A DNA stretch of 64,000 nt from NCBI GenBank assembly GCA_963730325.1, contig CAVSRC010000016.1, positions 62,001 to 126,000 of the forward strand, written 5' to 3'. Source of the stretch: CAVSRC01 sp963730325 (lineage in GTDB: Bacteria; Pseudomonadota; Alphaproteobacteria; Rhizobiales; Kaistiaceae). Below, one piece after another: positions 60,889 through 64,000 of the stretch. Both the position numbers and the translations under genes were made by a program. The notes beneath the pieces are model-generated. The model saw only the letters and a list, made by a program, of their open reading frames with translations. It was not told the DNA's origin and did not search any database. Every line of letters starts with the position of its first letter. The stretch's first letter is position 1.

Positions 60889-62342
60889 CGGGGCATGGCC
60901 TCCTTGATGGCTGGATAGAGCTTCCGGTACGTCGCGTAGGCGGCAGCGTAGGCGGGAACCAGATCGGGATCGGGTTCGATGGTCTCGCGAATGGCCGGCT
61001 GGGCGCACACCGCAAAGGGATCGGCGTTCTCGGCGGCGATCAGGCCGAGACGGGCCGCGCCGAGGCCGGCGCCGAAATCGCCCTCCTCCGGCACGTCGAT
61101 GGTGATGTTGAGGGCGTTGGCGATGATGCGCAGCCACTTCTTCGAGCGCGAGCCGCCGCCGACGGCAAGCGCCCGCTCGACGCTGGCGCCGGCCTGGGTC
61201 AGCGCCGTCAGGCAGTCGGCGAAGGCGAAGGCAACACCTTCCAGCACGGCGCGGGTGAGCGCCGTCTTGTCGGCGGCGTAGCCGAGGCCGGCGAACGAAC
61301 CGCGGATGGCGGCGTCGTTGTGGGGCGTGCGCTCGCCGCCGAGATAGGGCAGGAAGATCGCTTCGCCGGGGCCGCTCGTGTCGTCCTCGAGCGGCCTGGT
61401 CAGTTCGGCGGCGCTGGTCGAGAACACGTCGGCCAGCCATTCGAGCGCACCGGCGGCCGACAGGATCACGCCCATCTGGTGCCAGGTGTCGGGCACGGCA
61501 TGGCAGAAGGCGTGGACCGCCGTCGCCGGATCGGGCGAGAAGCGGGCATTGGAGACGAAGAGCACCCCGGAGGTGCCGAGCGAGACGAAGGCGGTGCCGG
61601 GCCTGACCACGCCGACGCCGCAGGCCGAGGCCGCATTGTCGCCGCCGCCGCCGGCGACCACCACCGTCGCGGCCATGCCCCAGCGGCTCGCCAGTTCGGC
61701 ACGCAACTGCCCGGTCGCCGCCGAGCCCTCATAGAGCGCCGGCATCTGGCCGCGCGACAGCTTGGTCGCGGCGAGAAGGTCGTCGCTCCAGTCGCGTTTG
61801 GCCACGTCGAGCCAGGCCGTGCCGGCCGAGTCCGACATGTCGGAGGCGTAGTCGCCGGTGAGCTTCAGCCGGACGTAGTCCTTGGGCAGCAGGACCTTGG
61901 CGACCTTGGCGAAGGTCTCCGGCTCGTGGCGCGCCACCCAGACGAGCTTGGGCGCGGTGAAGCCGGGAAAGACGATGTTGCCGGTGATGGCGCGGAAGCG
62001 CGGATCGGCATCGAGCTCGGCAGCCTCGGCGGCCGAGCGCACGTCGTTCCACAGAATGCAGGGGCGCAGCGGCTTGTCGGCCTGGTCGACCAGCGTGGCG
62101 CCGTGCATATGGCCGGAAAGACCGATACCGCGCACGCCGGAAAGGGCCGCCTTGTGCGTGGCGGCGAGCTTGTCGAGCACCGCCTCGCAGGCCGTCCACC
62201 AGCTCTCCGGGTCCTGCTCCGACCATCCGGAATGCGGCCGGGAGACTTCGAGATCCGCGGTCTCGCTAGCCACAACGTGCTGGCGATCGTCGATGAGAAC
62301 CGCCTTCACCGACGAGGTGCCAATGTCCAGTCCGAGATACAT
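60885..62342 (-). CDS. xylB: Xylulokinase
   Basis: The 485-residue FGGY kinase phosphorylates D-xylulose to xylulose 5-phosphate. Motifs are MYLGLDIGTSSVKAVLIDDR (phosphate 1), GIGLSGHMHGATLVD, ILWNDVRSAAEA, VVAGGGGDNAASACGVG and AVGGGSRSKKWLRIIANALN (adenosine site). Length fits the family. ATG 62342 is the family start; the frame is open upstream but is Arg-rich. It is first in the operon and has a good promoter 75-100 bases upstream. No xylose regulator gene is found in the window. Confidence 0.95.
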   Translation of the reverse strand: MYLGLDIGTSSVKAVLIDDRQHVVASETADLEVSRPHSGWSEQDPESWWTACEAVLDKLAATHKAALSGVRGIGLSGHMHGATLVDQADKPLRPCILWNDVRSAAEAAELDADPRFRAITGNIVFPGFTAPKLVWVARHEPETFAKVAKVLLPKDYVRLKLTGDYASDMSDSAGTAWLDVAKRDWSDDLLAATKLSRGQMPALYEGSAATGQLRAELASRWGMAATVVVAGGGGDNAASACGVGVVRPGTAFVSLGTSGVLFVSNARFSPDPATAVHAFCHAVPDTWHQMGVILSAAGALEWLADVFSTSAAELTRPLEDDTSGPGEAIFLPYLGGERTPHNDAAIRGSFAGLGYAADKTALTRAVLEGVAFAFADCLTALTQAGASVERALAVGGGSRSKKWLRIIANALNITIDVPEEGDFGAGLGAARLGLIAAENADPFAVCAQPAIRETIEPDPDLVPAYAAAYATYRKLYPAIKEAMPR

Positions 62343-62415
62343 GAATGAGCGCCCTCCCGGCGACGCGCGAGGCACTGCCGCCCGGATACGCTCGCCGTTT
62401 TTTCGTCTTTTGTGT

Positions 62416-62444
62416 TGATTATCCCGACTATTGGGCGATTGCAA
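62416..62444 (-). promoter_or_regulatory. Sigma-70-type promoter of the xylB operon
   Basis: On the minus strand TTGCAA (62439-62444) is separated by 17 bases from TAATCA (62416-62421), and the start codon of xylB follows 74 bases downstream. The spacer carries CCC and GGG blocks (CGCCCAATAGTCGGG) that form a partial inverted repeat and may bind a regulator. Confidence 0.6.
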
Positions 62445-62570
62445 TTCGACGCAGTGTCGCCACCGGAGATTTCTGCGGAATCCGGATTTTTCGCCCGGCC
62501 CAATCGCCTTCCATGGCGCCCGTGCTATCTATCCGCCCGGCAAACCCGCCATCTGAAAGCCCGAGACCCC

Positions 62571-64000
62571 ATGAAGACTGAGACGGCCCCCGTTCGCCTT
62601 GCCGACTACCGCGCTCCCGACTTTGCCATTGCCACGGTCGACCTCGATTTCCGGCTCGATCCCCATGCCACCCGGGTCACGGCGCGGCTCGCCATGCGTC
62701 CGCTCAACCCCGGCGCGCCGCTCGTTCTCGACGGCGACGAACTGAAGCTCACCTCGGTCGCCATCGACGGCGCGGTGCTCGGCCCCGACCGCTACACGGC
62801 GACGCTGGACAAGCTGACCATCGCCGGCGTGCCCGAGGGGCCGTTTACGCTCACGATCGTCACCGAGATCGACCCCACCGCCAATACCAGGCTGATGGGG
62901 CTCTACCGGACCTCGGGCACCTGGTGCACCCAGTGCGAGGCGGAGGGCTTCCGCCGCATCACCTACTTTCTCGACCGGCCAGACGTGCTTGCCGTCTACA
63001 CGACGCGCATCGAGGCGCCGAAGGACACGGCGCCGGTGCTGCTCTCCAACGGCAACCTGGTGGACTCCGGCGAGGTCGCCGGTTCCGACCGGCACTTCGC
63101 CGTCTGGCACGACCCCTTCCCCAAGCCGTCCTACCTGTTCGCGCTGGTTGCCGGCGATCTCGGCCGGATCGAGGACAGCTTCACCACGATGTCGGGACGC
63201 AAGGTGGCGCTGGCCATCTACTGCGAGCACGGCAAGGAGGCGCGCTCGGCCTGGGCGATGGATTCGCTCAAGCGCTCCATGCGCTGGGACGAGACCGCCT
63301 TCGGCCGCGAATACGATCTCGACGTGTTCAACATCGTCGCCGTGTCGGACTTCAACATGGGGGCGATGGAGAACAAGGGCCTCAATGTCTTCAACGACAA
63401 GTACGTCCTGGCCGACCCGGAAACCGCCACCGACGCCGACTATGGCGGCATCGAGGGCGTCATCGCCCACGAATATTTCCACAATTGGACTGGCGACAGA
63501 ATCACTTGCCGCGACTGGTTCCAGCTCTGCCTGAAGGAGGGGCTGACCGTCTTCCGCGACCAGGAGTTCTCCGCCGACATGCGCTCGCGGCCGGTGAAGC
63601 GCATCGCCGACGTGCGCACGCTTCAGGCGCGCCAGTTCCCCGAGGACGCCGGACCGCTCGCCCATCCGGTCAGGCCCGAGACCTATCACGAGATCAACAA
63701 CTTCTACACGCCGACCGTCTACGAGAAGGGCGCCGAGGTGGTGCGCATGCTGAAGACGGTGCTGGGCGATGACGGCTTCCGCGCCGGCATGGACCTCTAT
63801 TTCGAGCGCCATGACGGCCAGGCGGTCACCATCGAGGATTTTCTCGCCGCCTTCGCCGATGCCACCGGCACCGACCTCACCCGGTTCAAGCTTTGGTACA
63901 GCCAGGCCGGCACGCCGGAGGTGGCCGCCAGGGGCAGCTACGATCCGCGCCAGAAGACCTATGCGCTGACGCTCGAGCAATCCTGCCCGCCGACGCCCGG
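62571..64000 (+). CDS. pepN: Aminopeptidase N, M1 family (3' end outside the window)
   Basis: The frame opens at ATG 62571 and continues past the window edge, so 476 residues of a protein that is normally about 870-890 residues are present. It has the N-terminal beta-domain, the exopeptidase motif GAMENKG (about residue 264) and the zinc site HEYFHNWTGDR (about residue 300) followed by the downstream Glu in LCLKEGLTVFRDQE. These are the PepN markers. It cleaves N-terminal residues from peptides in the cytoplasm. It is divergent from the xylB operon, with 228 bases between. Confidence 0.95.
   Translation, partial: MKTETAPVRLADYRAPDFAIATVDLDFRLDPHATRVTARLAMRPLNPGAPLVLDGDELKLTSVAIDGAVLGPDRYTATLDKLTIAGVPEGPFTLTIVTEIDPTANTRLMGLYRTSGTWCTQCEAEGFRRITYFLDRPDVLAVYTTRIEAPKDTAPVLLSNGNLVDSGEVAGSDRHFAVWHDPFPKPSYLFALVAGDLGRIEDSFTTMSGRKVALAIYCEHGKEARSAWAMDSLKRSMRWDETAFGREYDLDVFNIVAVSDFNMGAMENKGLNVFNDKYVLADPETATDADYGGIEGVIAHEYFHNWTGDRITCRDWFQLCLKEGLTVFRDQEFSADMRSRPVKRIADVRTLQARQFPEDAGPLAHPVRPETYHEINNFYTPTVYEKGAEVVRMLKTVLGDDGFRAGMDLYFERHDGQAVTIEDFLAAFADATGTDLTRFKLWYSQAGTPEVAARGSYDPRQKTYALTLEQSCPPTP

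Noticed and set aside
58453..60918. An 821-codon plus-strand frame opposite the isomerase and xylA genes
   Set aside because: It is the antisense of two conserved enzymes and crosses their gene boundary, with composition typical of shadow frames.

Overview
The window is high-GC DNA with almost continuous coding on both strands, many ATGA-type gene overlaps and short gaps. The gene content (PleC/DivJ-type histidine kinase, CobT and CobS, DUF1289 and TIGR02281-type proteins, Mrp with an alphaproteobacterial variant motif, ThuA, xylose and hexuronate catabolism, RPE-like palindromes) points to a chromosomal segment of an alphaproteobacterium, most likely of the order Hyphomicrobiales (Rhizobiales). 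No rRNA, tRNA, CRISPR array, integrase or complete insertion sequence was seen.

Layout. 1-5.2 kb: the 3' end of a ChaA-type antiporter; a DUF3302-HlyD-NodT efflux operon whose NodT gene carries one frameshift; a 52-residue membrane protein coupled to an atypical DsbB. 5.2-7.5 kb: small envelope proteins and a SqrR/BigR-like persulfide sensor with its operator, divergent from a DUF2892 gene. 7.5-15.4 kb: a minus-strand operon xylF-xylH-xylG-di-heme oxidoreductase-CRTAC1-like protein-M24-like protein. Its xylose ABC transporter part is full of single-base insertions. 15.7-16.1 kb: two paralogous 29-residue membrane peptides. 16.4-24.8 kb: ThuA plus a sugar oxidoreductase, two methyltransferases, an L,D-transpeptidase, a sarcosine-oxidase-like enzyme and two transporters. 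25-32.9 kb: Mrp, a polar amino acid ABC system without its ATPase, a GT71-like glycosyltransferase, AlkD-like repair protein, Lrp regulator and uracil-DNA glycosylase. 33-38.7 kb: histidine kinase, cobalamin genes, aspartic protease and DusA.

38.7-43.2 kb holds two tandem GGDEF-EAL proteins. 43.6-46.5 kb holds an operon of an unknown protein, a SET-domain protein and an MFS transporter, the last running 204 bases into adenine deaminase. 48-51.2 kb is PutA. 51.3-57.2 kb is a lipoprotein and membrane protein, a GFA protein and a hexuronate locus (UxuB-like reductase, GntR regulator, ManD) whose TRAP transporter is reduced to a DctP-DctM joint. 57.3-62.3 kb is xylB-xylA-isomerase-oxidoreductase with a good promoter. 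The window ends in the 5' part of pepN.

Together the genes describe a heterotroph that uses plant-type sugars (xylose, hexuronates), proline and adenine. Uptake for two of these routes (XylFHG and the hexuronate TRAP) is broken in this sequence, by a probable low-quality sequence patch in the first case and an internal deletion in the second. The most original observations are the tandem 29-residue peptides, the unknown-SET-MFS operon, the DsbB variant with its small partner, and the persulfide-sensor operator that covers its own start codon.
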